Source: Palsa-504 sp963806335 | Lineage (GTDB): Bacteria; Actinomycetota; Actinomycetes; Streptosporangiales; Streptosporangiaceae | Reading direction: 5' to 3' | Assembly (NCBI GenBank): GCA_963806335.1 | Contig: CAWDXO010000010.1 | Location: forward strand, 310,001 to 374,000 | Length of the DNA: 64,000 nucleotides | Shown here: one piece after another, positions 43,576-53,023 of the stretch | Numbering within the stretch: the first letter of the stretch is position 1 | Layout of the letters: the number at the start of each line of letters is the position of its first letter | Position numbers and translations under genes: made by a program | The notes under the pieces: generated by a model | What the model saw: only the letters and a program-made list of their open reading frames with translations | Told to the model about the DNA's origin: nothing | The model's database searches: none

Positions 43576-45270
43576 ATGCGCAGGACCGTAACGGCCCTCG
43601 TCGCGGCGGCCCTCGTCGCGGCAGGCGCGGCCGCCTGCAGTTCGGGCACCACGTCCGGCACGCCGGGGGCCAACCAGGGGCCACCACTGGTCGTCGTCGA
43701 CAACACCGGCCAGACCTTCGCCCAGACATTCAACCCTTACGTCTCGACCTCGCTGGGCACCGAGCTGAATATGCAGTCGCTGACCTACGAGCCGCTGCTG
43801 GAATCCAACATCCTGAACCCGGCCCAGCCGCCCATCCCGTGGCTGGCCACTAGCTACGCCTGGTCCGACGGTGGCAGAAGGCTGACGTTCACCATCCGGC
43901 AGGGCGTGAAGTTCAGCGACGGGACCCCGATGACCGCCAGCGACGTCGCATTCACCTTCAACCTGCTGATGAAGAACAAGGCGCTCGGCTCCCCGGCCCC
44001 AGCCCCGACGCCGCTGCCGGTCACCGCGACGGCACCGAGCCCGACGACCGCCGTGCTGACGTTCGCCCAGCCCGAATACGCCAACCTCTTCCTGATCGCG
44101 TCGACCTACGTCCTGCCCGAGCACATCTGGAAGAACGTATCCGACCCGGCCACCTACGCCGACGCCGACCCGGTCGGAACCGGACCGTACGAGCTCGGCT
44201 CGTACAACGCGCAGAAAGTCACCTTCACGCGCAGCCCGTACTACTGGCAAGAGTCCAAGGTGCACGTCCCGGAGGTCATCTTCCCGGCCTACGTCAGCAA
44301 CACCACCGCCAACCCCGCGCTGGACAGCGGAGAGATCGGCTACGCGGGCAACGACGTCGCCGACATCGCCGGCAACTACCTCGGCGCCAGCACCGACAAC
44401 CACACCTGGACGTCCGGCAAGCCCTGGTTTGCCTCCAACAACGTGGTGACGCTCTGGCCGAACGTCACGACGGCGCCGCTGAACGACCCGCAGGTGCGGC
44501 TGGCGATCAGCGCCGGGATCGACCGGTCGCAGCTGTCGGCGCAAGGGGAGACCAGCTACGAACCGCCGGCCACGTCGTCAAGCGGGCTGCTGCTGCCGGA
44601 GCAGAGCTCCCTGCTCGACCCCGCGATCGGCAACGACCTGTCCCCGACCGGCGCCGCGAGCAAGGTCAGCCAGATCCTGACCCGCGACAGGTACACGATG
44701 ACCGGAGGCAAATGGCTGAAGAACGGCCGGCCGGTCAAGTTCTCCATCGAGGACCCGTCCTCTTACACCGACTACGCCACCGACGCCCAGCTCATCGCCA
44801 GCCAGCTCAACAACGAGGGCTTCGAGGTCTCCTTCGACGGCGTCCAGGCCACCCAGTGGTACAGCGACGTCGCCACCGGCAACTTCCAGGCGGTTCTCCG
44901 CTGGAGCAACCAGGGTCCCACTCCGTGGGACTACTACGACTTCTGGATGGACGACACGCTGTCCGCGCCGGTCGGCCGCCCGGTCGGCGGCGACTTCGGC
45001 CGGTACGACAACCCCCGGGTGCAGGCACTGCTCGAGCAGTACACCGCTACCGACAGCACCGCGGAACAGCAACTGGTGCTGGACAAGCTGGAGACGGTCA
45101 TGGCCACCCAGGCGCCGGTGATCCCGCTGGTGTACGGCGCGGCCTGGTACGAGTACTCCACCAGGAACTACACCGGCTGGCCGACCGCGGCCAACCCCTA
45201 CATCGACCCGGTGCCCAACGCCCCCTACATGGAGTACACGCTGTTGCACCTCACCCCGAGGACAGGCTGA
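43576..45270 (+). CDS. Extracellular solute-binding protein family 5 lipoprotein
   Basis: Substrate receptor of the importer, 564 residues. A lipoprotein signal peptide (MRRTVTALVAAALVAAGAAAC, cleavage before Cys 21) anchors it outside the membrane. The family-5 core is visible: LTYEPLLESNIL, TFTIRQGVKFSDGTPMTASD then VAFTF, DPVGTGPYELGSY and LNDPQVRLAISAGIDRSQL. GAGAGGGGAAG precedes the ATG, which lies three bases after the ATPase stop. Peptides are the default substrate; family members also bind nickel, opines or sugars, and the sequence does not decide. Confidence 0.9.
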   Translation: MRRTVTALVAAALVAAGAAACSSGTTSGTPGANQGPPLVVVDNTGQTFAQTFNPYVSTSLGTELNMQSLTYEPLLESNILNPAQPPIPWLATSYAWSDGGRRLTFTIRQGVKFSDGTPMTASDVAFTFNLLMKNKALGSPAPAPTPLPVTATAPSPTTAVLTFAQPEYANLFLIASTYVLPEHIWKNVSDPATYADADPVGTGPYELGSYNAQKVTFTRSPYYWQESKVHVPEVIFPAYVSNTTANPALDSGEIGYAGNDVADIAGNYLGASTDNHTWTSGKPWFASNNVVTLWPNVTTAPLNDPQVRLAISAGIDRSQLSAQGETSYEPPATSSSGLLLPEQSSLLDPAIGNDLSPTGAASKVSQILTRDRYTMTGGKWLKNGRPVKFSIEDPSSYTDYATDAQLIASQLNNEGFEVSFDGVQATQWYSDVATGNFQAVLRWSNQGPTPWDYYDFWMDDTLSAPVGRPVGGDFGRYDNPRVQALLEQYTATDSTAEQQLVLDKLETVMATQAPVIPLVYGAAWYEYSTRNYTGWPTAANPYIDPVPNAPYMEYTLLHLTPRTG

Positions 45271-45374
45271 CAGCGAGGACCGGAACGGCTGAAGGAGGAC
45301 ATCATCTTCAAGCTGACTACCCGCAGCGCGCCGGATGGCGTGCGTGCCGCGGACCGGCCCGCGGGGTGCCGGTG

Positions 45375-45617
45375 ATGGCCCCGCGTGAGTCCTGGTCGCT
45401 GGTATACCAGATCCGGGTCCGTGGCCAGCTCGGCGAGACGATGCGCTCGGCGTTTCCCGCCTTGCGGGCCCGTGCGGAGGATGGCGACACGGTGCTGACG
45501 GGCGTGCTGGCCGATCAGGCCGCGCTGTATGGCGTGCTGGCCGAGGCCGAGGCGCTCGGCTTGGAGCTGATCGAGGTCCGCCGTCTGCCTCCGGGCGAGC
45601 CGACAAGTGCGCGGTAG
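45375..45617 (+). CDS. Small conserved-looking protein of unknown function
   Basis: 80 residues from ATG 45375: SLVYQIRVRGQLGETMRSAF, then GDTVLTGVLADQAALYGVLA and LGLELIEVRRLPP. The alternating pattern suggests a small beta-alpha-beta fold. I recall similar short proteins in actinobacterial genomes but know no function. It is 104 bases after the transporter operon and may be the last gene of the transcript. Confidence 0.6.
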   Translation: MAPRESWSLVYQIRVRGQLGETMRSAFPALRARAEDGDTVLTGVLADQAALYGVLAEAEALGLELIEVRRLPPGEPTSAR

Positions 45618-45781
45618 CGGTAACTGACAAGAAGGATCTGGCAGTAGGAACATCCGCCTGGTGGTGCACCGGCTGGACGCGGCCCGGCTGTACCGCTTGG
45701 CGCTGGAATACCCGAGCGGAGCCAGCCGGGGACCGTTCCGGTACGCCAGAGCTGGCGACCGACGTGACAGGAGGTAAGAAG

Positions 45782-46459
45782 ATGGCCAAGGTTGCCGCTC
45801 GCCGGACGTTGCTGACGGGGGGCGCCCTCGCGGTTGCCGGGCTTGTCATCATGGGCTGTGCCTCGCAAGGCTCAAGCTCGTCGGCTCCCGCCCAAGCCAC
45901 GTCCGCAGCGTCCGCGGCACAGGCCCCGCCGACATCGCCCGCTGCCGCACCGGCCACGCCCGCGGGCTGCGCACCGGCCACGCCCGCCGGTCGCGCCGGC
46001 CGGGTCTGGCGGTTCATCATCCGCGCCTGCGCCGGCCACCTCCAGCTCGGGCGGGTCCTCGTCTGATGAATCCGTTCCCGGTGTGATCGACTGCGGCAGG
46101 TCGCTGTCCCGACTGGCTGTCCGGCCGACGTCCCTCTGCTCGTCTGCAGCGACGGCACCGCCGGGCTCCAGAATCTGACGTGGAGTCACTGGGGCCACAA
46201 CATCACGGCTGGCGGCCCGGGGCAAACGGTCCCGGCAGCCACCGCGACGGGCACGGGCGAGTTCTTCCTGAACGACTGCGACCCCAACTGCGCGCAGGGC
46301 CGCGACCAGACTTACCCGGTGCAGGTAACGCTGTCGGTGGTGTACAGCTCGCCGTATGGCGGCACCTATTTCGGTCAGGCATCGCTTACGTGGCCAGGTA
46401 ACCGGCCGCCGGCCGGGACGAAGAGCACCTACATCCTCCCGGATCCCAGCGGCTCATAG
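45782..46459 (+). pseudogene. Secreted lipoprotein, broken by two apparent frameshifts
   Basis: A lipoprotein signal with LVIMGCASQ opens the gene, followed by an Ala/Ser/Pro/Thr linker. The frame shifts in the repetitive linker (reading SSSAPAPATSSSGGSSSDES in the second frame) and again near 46150. The third frame holds a coherent extracellular domain: VPLLVCSDGTAGLQNLTWSH, FLNDCDPNCAQGRDQTYPVQ, ASLTWPGNRPPAG, ending at TAG 46457-46459. The length is a multiple of three overall, so the shifts compensate. The domain resembles small secreted proteins of actinobacteria with unknown role. Assembly error in a repetitive stretch is likely. Confidence 0.6.
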
Positions 46460-46487
46460 CCCGCCCGTCACGTGTCCGGCCGGGCCG

Positions 46488-46516
46488 TCCCGTGGTAGCG
46501 CGGGGCTACCACGGGA
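46488..46516. terminator. Bidirectional hairpin terminator between convergent genes
   Basis: Perfect 12-bp arms (46488-46499 and 46505-46516, TCCCGTGGTAGC and its complement) around GCGGG. No T tract. It lies between the lipoprotein and the convergent aldo-keto reductase. Confidence 0.65.
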
Positions 46517-46669
46517 GCCGCGTCCGGGCTGGCGCTGGCCCGGTGGAGCCGGCGATCGGCTGGCCTAGCCGGACCCCGCCCGTGATGGCCGGGGATTCCA
46601 CAGACCGCCTCGGGTGACTCCATCCGCGAATGTGAATACCGCACGGAAATGCCGGTAAAAGAGGGCGGG

Positions 46670-47617
46670 TCACGTGCTGGGGACACGGGCGGACACGTCG
46701 TCGAGCGCGGAGCGCTGGCCGGCGGTCAGCTCGAAGCGGGTGAAGGCCGTCATCGAAGTGAGCTGGCCGACCGTGCGGGCGCTGGCGATCGGGGCGACCA
46801 CCCCGGGGCGTCCGCGCAGCCAGGCCAGCGCGACGGCCGCCGGGGTAACGTTGTGCTCGCGGGCGATGTCCTCGAGAGCACCGACGACAGTGAGCCGGGC
46901 TTCGCTGTAGAAGCTACGGGCCAGGTACTGGCGGATGCCGCCGGCCGGGTCGGCCCCGGCTTCGTACTTGCCGGTGAGGAAGCCGCTGGCCAGGGCCTGG
47001 TAGGGCAGGACCGCGAGATTCTCCGCAGCGGCGACCGGGGCGACGTCCCGCTCGTAGGGGTGGCGCCTGACCAGGTTGTACAGCGGCTGCACCGCGACGG
47101 GCGCGACGTAGCCCTCCCGGCGGGCAACGGTGATCCATTCCCGGATGCGCTCGCCGGCGTAGTTGGACACGCCGATCGCGCGGACCTTGCCTGCCCGGAC
47201 CAGCGCGTCGAACGCCCCGGCGGTCTCTTGCAGCGGCACATCCGGATCGTCGTAGTGGGCCCAGTACAGGTCGATGTAGTCGGTCCCTAGCCGTTTCAGT
47301 GAGGTATCCGCGGCAGCCGCGACATTGGCGGCGGACAGGCCGGGGAATTCCGGGTGCTGGCTGACCTTGGTGCCGATAACGACCCGGTCGCGGCTGCCGA
47401 GGGCGGCCATCCACGCGCCGATGATGGTCTCGGACTCGCCGCCGGAATTGCCCGGCGCGAAGGCCGAGTAGCTGTCGGAGGTGTCGATGAGGGTGCCGCC
47501 GGCATCGAGGAAGCTGTCCAGGACCTGCCGGGAGGTGATCTCGTCACTGGTCCAGCCGAACGTGCTTCCGCCCAGCGCGAGCGGGGACACATCGACGCCC
47601 AATCCGATGGTGGTCAC
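46670..47617 (-). CDS. Aldo/keto reductase
   Basis: NADPH-dependent oxidoreductase of 315 residues in a TIM barrel. Catalytic residues are in place: Asp and Tyr in LIDTSDSYSAFAPGNSGGES, Lys in RVVIGTKVSQHPEF, His in DLYWAHYDDPDVPLQ. The coenzyme site includes IGVSNYAGERI and VQPLYNLVRR. The GTG start overlaps the stop of a truncated alpha/beta-hydrolase gene. The physiological substrate is not evident. Confidence 0.88.
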   Translation of the reverse strand: MTTIGLGVDVSPLALGGSTFGWTSDEITSRQVLDSFLDAGGTLIDTSDSYSAFAPGNSGGESETIIGAWMAALGSRDRVVIGTKVSQHPEFPGLSAANVAAAADTSLKRLGTDYIDLYWAHYDDPDVPLQETAGAFDALVRAGKVRAIGVSNYAGERIREWITVARREGYVAPVAVQPLYNLVRRHPYERDVAPVAAAENLAVLPYQALASGFLTGKYEAGADPAGGIRQYLARSFYSEARLTVVGALEDIAREHNVTPAAVALAWLRGRPGVVAPIASARTVGQLTSMTAFTRFELTAGQRSALDDVSARVPST

Positions 47618-47778
47618 TGTCGCCCTTTCCAGCGGTCAGCGGCGCCGGCGAACCCGGTCACCGACTGCGGGTCGGCCCCGCCGTGCAGCAGGAACGGCTG
47701 TCCGGAGCCATAGTCGGTGACGGTCACCGCAACCGGATCAATCCAGGTCACCGGCACCGTCCATCGGGGCTCCTTCAT
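47614..47778 (-). pseudogene. N-terminal relic of an alpha/beta-hydrolase
   Basis: 54 codons. VAVTVTDYGSGQPFLLHGGA is the start of an alpha/beta-hydrolase with the HGG oxyanion region, followed by DPQSVTGFA, after which homology ends at DRWKGRQ. No nucleophile elbow remains. It overlaps the aldo-keto reductase start by four bases, so it could now act as a leader frame for it. Confidence 0.6.
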
Positions 47779-47926
47779 GTCCGTGCCCCCTCTTGGCGGA
47801 GGAGTTGTCACACATCAACCCTGCGGGCAGCCAGGGTGAGGACGTATCACCCAATCGACGTGAACCGGCCGCCGAGTTGGTCGAGAGACGCGGGGCGGCG
47901 CGCCCAAACTTGAAGTCGGTATCCGG

Positions 47927-48160
47927 CTACGGCTGGAAGGTCGGACGCACGACAATCTCGTCGATGTCTCTCGAGGCGGCCGAACCGCTGTACCGCCAGG
48001 TCCACCAGAGCGCTCAGGTCCCCCGGCCCCCGGCCGCGTTACGTCGATGCGCTGGTACGCCACCTGACCTCCATTGGCCGCGATGGCATCAACGGTGGAC
48101 GCCAGTTCCTGCTCACCACGGGATCCGAGCACGACCAAGCGCCACGAGCGGCCGGCGCTG
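47927..48160 (-). pseudogene. SDR relic with internal deletion
   Basis: The N-terminal part of a short-chain dehydrogenase is readable (LVVLGSRGEQELASTVDAIA; NGGQVAYQRIDVTRP; then, one frame over, DLSALVDLAVQRFG). It jumps directly to the C-terminus ASRDIDEIVVRPTFQP and a stop. The catalytic Ser, Tyr and Lys segment is missing. Confidence 0.6.
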
Positions 48161-48403
48161 GCGGTCCGGCAATCGTGCACGCGGGGAGCCGAACGCACGG
48201 TCAGGGCCGAAGCCCAGCCCGCTATGTCGGCCGCGACCCTCTTCGTCCGCGGGGTTCTTGAGATGGCGCGAAATCGCGCCTCTGCGGCGGATCGCGCCGC
48301 CGACCAAGCTGAGCAGGGTCGGGGTAACCCGCGTCTTGCCCTGGCAGCGGCTGCGGGGTCCGCCCCGGCCACTCGGGTGCGGGGCGCCTGCGGTGAGGGC
48401 AGG

Positions 48404-48949
48404 TTAAGGCTGGCCAACAGGAGTGGGGGCGACGACGGTGTCGAGGGTGCCGGCCGCGGTGTTGTAGACGTAGCCGCTGACCATGATGTTGGGGGACAGC
48501 TGTGGCGCGGTGAGCAGTGTGGTGACGTCGGCGCGGACGGTGGCGGCGGGGTCGGTGGCCGGCAGCCAGGCCAGTTCGGCTTCGATATAGCCGCCGCGGG
48601 CGGCGAAGCCGCGGCGCAGTTCCGGGTCGGCAAGGAGCGTTGAGCCGCAGTCGGTGTGGTGGATGACGGCCAGTTCCCACCAGGGCCCGTCGGGGGTCTT
48701 GGTTTCTGTCAGGTAGCTGATGTAGGCGACGTCGCGCAGCACGGCCGGGGTGACCCTGCCGCCGACCGTGCGCTGCACGGTCGCGTCGCCGAGGTCGACG
48801 CCGAGGAAGCTGGCGGGCTCGGTCCGCGAGTCGATGCAGGTGATGATGTAGGTGAGCTGGCTGGGCAGCCACGGGATCTGCGGGTTCTTCGCCACGGCGT
48901 CGGTGGCCGCGAAGGCCTTGTTCCGGTCCAGCAGCGTCGCGAGGGACAT
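48404..48949 (-). CDS. Beta-class carbonic anhydrase
   Basis: Zinc enzyme interconverting CO2 and bicarbonate, 181 residues. Zinc ligands: Cys in YIITCIDSRTEPAS (CxDSR motif), then His and Cys in AVIHHTDCGSTLL. VGGRVTPAVLRDVAYIS fits the segment after the first ligand. GGAAGG precedes the ATG by seven bases. It is a stand-alone gene surrounded by relics. The C-terminal SGYVYNTAAGTLDTVV is the usual final strand pair. Confidence 0.88.
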   Translation of the reverse strand: MSLATLLDRNKAFAATDAVAKNPQIPWLPSQLTYIITCIDSRTEPASFLGVDLGDATVQRTVGGRVTPAVLRDVAYISYLTETKTPDGPWWELAVIHHTDCGSTLLADPELRRGFAARGGYIEAELAWLPATDPAATVRADVTTLLTAPQLSPNIMVSGYVYNTAAGTLDTVVAPTPVGQP

Positions 48950-49005
48950 GGCGGTACCTTCCGTTCGATGAGCGTTGTCGGCAGCAGGGTCCGGGCAGTG
49001 TTCGA

Positions 49006-49143
49006 TCAGCGTCCAGGGAGGTTCTTGAGCGGGGCGAAGCGGCGTTCCAGCAGATCCGCGTAGGCCTCCACGATGACCTCCCGATAACTCTTGGCAACGA
49101 CCAAATAATCGGCCGAAGCCAGGTGAGGCGGCCTCACGCACAT
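49006..49143 (-). CDS. Short ORF of doubtful status
   Basis: 45 codons: ASADYLVVAKSYREVIVEAY then ADLLERRFAPLKNLPGR. Composition is protein-like, with a plausible helix, but there is no clear ribosome binding site. It lies between an SDR relic and the carbonic anhydrase and may be another relic. Confidence 0.3.
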   Translation of the reverse strand: MCVRPPHLASADYLVVAKSYREVIVEAYADLLERRFAPLKNLPGR

Positions 49144-49172
49144 CGGGTGATCTTGTCCGGGTCGGTATCCGG

Positions 49173-49241
49173 CTACGGCTGGGCGGTCGGACGCACGTCG
49201 CACTGCGCGCGCACAGCGGACTTGGTGGCGGCGTAAATTGA
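49173..49241 (-). pseudogene. Tiny SDR relic
   Basis: SIYAATKSAVRA, the Y-x3-K active-site segment of a short-chain dehydrogenase, is joined to DVRPTAQP and a stop, which is the family's C-terminus. About 80 intervening codons are gone. It shares about 30 bases with the relic at 47.9 kb because both end in the same motif. Confidence 0.5.
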
Positions 49242-49327
49242 GTGATTTGACGTCGGGCCGCAGTGGCCGCACGCGGGGGAGGCAGCGGCGCGCCCAGAGG
49301 TTCGCAGCCGGTCGGGGCAGTGCGATT

Positions 49328-52015
49328 ATGGTGACCGTGGATCCTGGGGACGGGCCGGGCTGGGGTGCGAAAGGTGGGGCTGGCCGTGTCCCGGGCGCGG
49401 TGGTGCCGCGGCCGGTGCTGCTGGGGCGGCTGGGGGGTCCGGCGCGGGTGACGGTCGTGTCGGCGCCGGCGGGCAGCGGGAAGACGGTGCTGTTGCGGTC
49501 GTGGCTGGGCCAGGACGGTCTGGACGGGCGAGCGGCGTGGGTGCCGGCCGGGCGCGGCGAGCGTGACCCGCAGCGGTTCTGGGCGTCGGTGGCGGGGGCA
49601 CTGCGCCAGACCTCAGGCGGTGCGGGGCTGGTGCGGGCGGTGTCGGCGGCGCCAGACCTGGACGCCTGGAGCCTGGTGGAGAATCTGCTGGCGGACCTGG
49701 CGCGGCTGGAGGACCGGCTGTGGCTGGTGATCGACGACGTGCACGAGCTCGTCTCCGCCGAGGCGCTGCGGCAGCTTGAGCTGCTGGTGATGCGCGCCCC
49801 GCCGCAGCTGCGGTTCGTGCTGGCGGCCCGGCACGACGTGCGGCTTGGGCTGCACCGGCTGCGGCTGGAGGGCGAGCTGGCCGAGATCCGCGCCGATGAC
49901 CTGAGGTTCACCCTGGAAGAGGCCGGGCAGTTGCTGGCGGCCGCCGGGGTGGCGCTGCCCGGCCCGGCGCTGGCGGCGCTGCACGGGCGGACCGAGGGCT
50001 GGGCGGCCGGGCTGCGGCTGGCGGCGCTGGCGCTGGCCGGGCACCCGGACCCGGCCCGGCTCGCCGCGGAGTTCTCCGGCACCGAGCGGACCGTGGCGGA
50101 GTACCTGCTGGCCGAGGTGCTGGACCGGCAGCCAGAAAAGGTCCGGCGGCTGCTGCTGCGCACCTCCGTCCTGGAGCGGGTCAACGGGGACCTGGCCCGC
50201 CTGCTGACGGGGGACGAGGGCGGGGAGCGGGTCTTGCAGGACCTGGAGGCGGCCGGCGCTTTCGTGATGCCGCTGGACGCCGAGCGGTCCTGGTTCCGCT
50301 ACCACCAGATGTTCGCCGACCTGCTCCAGCTGGAACTGCGGCGCGCCGCGCCTAGCGAGGTGACCGGGCTGCATCGGAGCGCCGCCTCGTGGTTCGCCGG
50401 AAACGGGTACCCGGCCGAAGCGATCCGCCACGCCCAGGCGGCGCGGGACTGGTCTGCGGCGGCCGGCCTGCTCGCGGATTGCTGGCCCACTCTGCACCTC
50501 GACGGGCAGGCCGCGATGGTCCACGAGTTCCTCGCCCGCTTCCCCGCTGGCCTGCCCGCGGCCGATGCCGAGCTCGCCGTGGTAGCTGCGGCCGACGAGC
50601 TGGCGCGGGGATCCCTGGAGGCAGCCGAGCATTACCTGGCCGTGGGCGAACGGGGATCGGCCTCGGTGCCCGAAGCGCGGCGTGGGCAACTGGAGCTCTT
50701 GCTCGGCGTCGTCCGGCTATTGCTGCACCGCCAGCGCGGGAACCTGCCGGCCGTAGCCGAGGATGCCACCCGGCTGTCGGCTATGGCCGATGCTTTGGAC
50801 GTGGCGCGCCCCGGCCGCGGCGAGGACCTGCGTGCCCTCGCGCTGATCAGCCTCGGCAGCACCGAGTTCTGGGCGGCCCCGTCCGGGGAGACAGAGCGGC
50901 GCCTAGCACAGGGCGTGGCCCTGGCCCATCGGATCGGGCGGCCCTATCTCGAGTTCAGCGGCCTGACCTACCAGGCGGCGACCGCGCAGGACCGCTCGTA
51001 CGGGCAGGCACTGGAAGGCGCCAGGCAAGCGATCGAGCTCGCCGACCGGCACGGATGGACCGACGACCCGGCCGCCGGCGTCGCCTGCACGCTGCTCGGG
51101 TCCCTGCTGGCTTGGCAGGGACGGCTGGCGGAGGCCGAGTCCTGGGTCCAGCGCGCCGAAGGTACCCTCAGGGTGGAAGCTGAGCCCGCGGCGGTGGTGG
51201 CCCTCTACATCGTCCGCGGGGAACTCGAGCTGGCGCGCAACCGTAACGCGGAGGCGCTGGCCGCCCTCGAGGCCGCCGAGCGGCTGGGCCGACGGCTTGG
51301 TTTGCTCCACCGCACTGGCCCCTCGAACCGGGCACTGCTAATGCACGCCCTGGTCCGCCTCGACGAGACCGAGCGCGCCGAGCAGTTCCTGGCTTCGCTC
51401 GACGACGAGGACCGCGAACGCGGGGACATCCGCGTCGCCACCGCCGAACTGAGGCTCACCCAAGGTGACCCACATGGCGCGCTGGCCGCCCTCGCGCCGG
51501 TCCTGGCCGAGCCCAGTCTCTTCGGCTGGTCCAACTGGCAGGCTCACGCGTACGTGCTCGAGGCCACCATTCGGGACGCGCTCGACGACGAGGCCGCCGC
51601 CGAAGCCGCTCTTGAACGCGCCCTGGACTTCGCCGAACCGAACGGTCTGGTGACGCCGTTCCTCTCCTATGCCGCACCGGGCCTGCTCGAGCGCCACGCC
51701 CGCCGCAGCAGCCACGCGTCCCTGCTCGCCGAGATCCAGGCCGCGCTCGCCGGTGTCACGCCGTCGCCGCGCGCCGGGCCGCGACCGCTGCTGGAGGCGC
51801 TGAGCGACAGTGAGCTTCGCGTGCTGCGCTACCTGCCCACCAACCTGTCAGCACCGGAGATTGCCCGCGAGCTGTACGTCTCGCCGAACACCGTGCGTAC
51901 CCACATCAAGAGCCTGTACGCCAAGCTCGGCACCCACCAGAGGACCGAAGCCGTCGAGCGCGCCCGCGCCCTCGGCCTGCTCGCCCCCTTCAGAACGACG
52001 CCGACGACCCGCTAA
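49328..52015 (+). CDS. MalT-like LuxR-family ATP-dependent transcriptional activator
   Basis: Large regulator of 895 residues. An N-terminal AAA/STAND ATPase begins near residue 30 (VVPRPVLLGRLGGPARVTVV; Walker A SAPAGSGKT; Walker B LWLVIDDVH; FRYHQMFADLL at the winged-helix end). A long helical TPR-like sensor spans about 370-800. The C-terminal LuxR helix-turn-helix reads LSDSELRVLRYLPTNLSAPE then IARELYVSPNTVRTHIKSLY. MalT relatives bind a small inducer in the TPR part and activate one or a few operons. It stands alone and its target is not evident. Confidence 0.88.
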   Translation: MVTVDPGDGPGWGAKGGAGRVPGAVVPRPVLLGRLGGPARVTVVSAPAGSGKTVLLRSWLGQDGLDGRAAWVPAGRGERDPQRFWASVAGALRQTSGGAGLVRAVSAAPDLDAWSLVENLLADLARLEDRLWLVIDDVHELVSAEALRQLELLVMRAPPQLRFVLAARHDVRLGLHRLRLEGELAEIRADDLRFTLEEAGQLLAAAGVALPGPALAALHGRTEGWAAGLRLAALALAGHPDPARLAAEFSGTERTVAEYLLAEVLDRQPEKVRRLLLRTSVLERVNGDLARLLTGDEGGERVLQDLEAAGAFVMPLDAERSWFRYHQMFADLLQLELRRAAPSEVTGLHRSAASWFAGNGYPAEAIRHAQAARDWSAAAGLLADCWPTLHLDGQAAMVHEFLARFPAGLPAADAELAVVAAADELARGSLEAAEHYLAVGERGSASVPEARRGQLELLLGVVRLLLHRQRGNLPAVAEDATRLSAMADALDVARPGRGEDLRALALISLGSTEFWAAPSGETERRLAQGVALAHRIGRPYLEFSGLTYQAATAQDRSYGQALEGARQAIELADRHGWTDDPAAGVACTLLGSLLAWQGRLAEAESWVQRAEGTLRVEAEPAAVVALYIVRGELELARNRNAEALAALEAAERLGRRLGLLHRTGPSNRALLMHALVRLDETERAEQFLASLDDEDRERGDIRVATAELRLTQGDPHGALAALAPVLAEPSLFGWSNWQAHAYVLEATIRDALDDEAAAEAALERALDFAEPNGLVTPFLSYAAPGLLERHARRSSHASLLAEIQAALAGVTPSPRAGPRPLLEALSDSELRVLRYLPTNLSAPEIARELYVSPNTVRTHIKSLYAKLGTHQRTEAVERARALGLLAPFRTTPTTR

Positions 52016-52067
52016 GCGCCCGCGCGCTGCCGGGGACGTGAACCCCCCGCCCCTGCAGAAGAGCGGC

Positions 52068-52367
52068 TCACTCTAGATCGAAGGCCACGTGGATGGCGGC
52101 AGTCAGCGCGGCCTCCTGTGGTGGCAGCAGGTACCCGATCCGCTCGCCGAGAGCCGTTTTCGGGATCGTGACTATATTGTCGCAGTTCACCACCGAATCG
52201 TGGCCGAGTCCGTTGGCTCGCCCAACCGGGATCTCGATGGATAGGCCGCGCGCCGTGGAGGTGACTGGCGCGACGGTCACCTGCGTTCGCTGCGGTATGA
52301 CCATTTCTCGGGTAAGGACTAGGACCGGGCGCGCCTTATCCAGGTGCGCGACGTGGATCGGCCTCAC
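52068..52367 (-). CDS. mazF: MazF/PemK-family toxin
   Basis: Ribosome-independent mRNA endonuclease toxin, 99 residues. The fold opens MRPIHVAHLDKARPVLVLTR, with VTVAPVTSTARGLSIEIPVG and VVNCDNIVTIPKTALGERIG carrying the usual polar active-site positions. It overlaps the antitoxin stop by four bases, the normal order for mazEF (antitoxin first). Confidence 0.88.
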   Translation of the reverse strand: MRPIHVAHLDKARPVLVLTREMVIPQRTQVTVAPVTSTARGLSIEIPVGRANGLGHDSVVNCDNIVTIPKTALGERIGYLLPPQEAALTAAIHVAFDLE

Positions 52368-52600
52368 TGGCCCGGGTCCACGGGGTGGCCGGAGAGGTAC
52401 TGCACAAGGTCAACCATGTCGGCATCCTCGCCTGACTCAGCGTAGATAGCTGAGTCCTGGACGGCCATCTCGTGCCGACGTTCCCGGTCGAGTGCCCGCG
52501 CGATGACCGCGGCACGGCTGGAACCCCGGCCCCTTGCAACCAGCTGGTCTACGAACCTCACCATGTCGTCGGGCAGTCGTACCGCGATCTGAGTGCTCAT
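52364..52600 (-). CDS. mazE: Ribbon-helix-helix antitoxin (MazE-type)
   Basis: 78 residues. An N-terminal RHH DNA-binding domain (MSTQIAVRLPDDMVRFVDQL) is followed by SSRAAVIARALDRERRHEMA and an acidic C-terminal tail that would wrap the toxin. It autoregulates the pair in known systems. An AT-rich promoter stretch precedes it. Confidence 0.85.
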   Translation of the reverse strand: MSTQIAVRLPDDMVRFVDQLVARGRGSSRAAVIARALDRERRHEMAVQDSAIYAESGEDADMVDLVQYLSGHPVDPGQ

Positions 52601-52656
52601 ACCAAAATGGTACCAGAACGGGATACGATTGCCGGTGCCAGCAATCCCTGTCCCGG

Positions 52657-53023
52657 TCAGGACCGAAGGGTGCGCAGGCCGGTGCGGATTTCGCTGACCA
52701 GGATCTCGGGCTGTTCCAAGGCCGCGAAGTGCCCGCCCTTGCCGGCCTCGCCGTAGTGGATCAGATTGCTGTAGGTGTCTTCGATCCAGCTTCGTGGCAG
52801 GCGCGGGATGTCCCTCGGGAAGACGGTCACCGCGACCGGAAGCGTCAGCTTCGGGCCGGCGAAAGTGCCCGATTTGTTCTCCCAGTAGATGCGGCCGGAC
52901 GACGCTGCGCTGTTGGTGAACCAGTAGAGGGATATCGCGTCGAGCATGTCGTCCATGCTGAGGGCGTCCTCGGCGAGCCCGTGGTTGCCGGTCTTGGACT
53001 GGAACTTGTCGTAGATCCAGGCT
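52657..53023 (-). pseudogene. C-terminal fragment of an epoxide hydrolase
   Basis: AWIYDKFQSKTGNHGLAEDA, MLDAISLYWFTNSAASSGRI and the His-containing GKGGHFAALEQPEILVSEIR are the last third of an EHN-type epoxide hydrolase. The nucleophile Asp and the N-terminal domain are missing: the sequence is cut at 53023, where a different gene fragment on the other strand begins. Confidence 0.7.
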
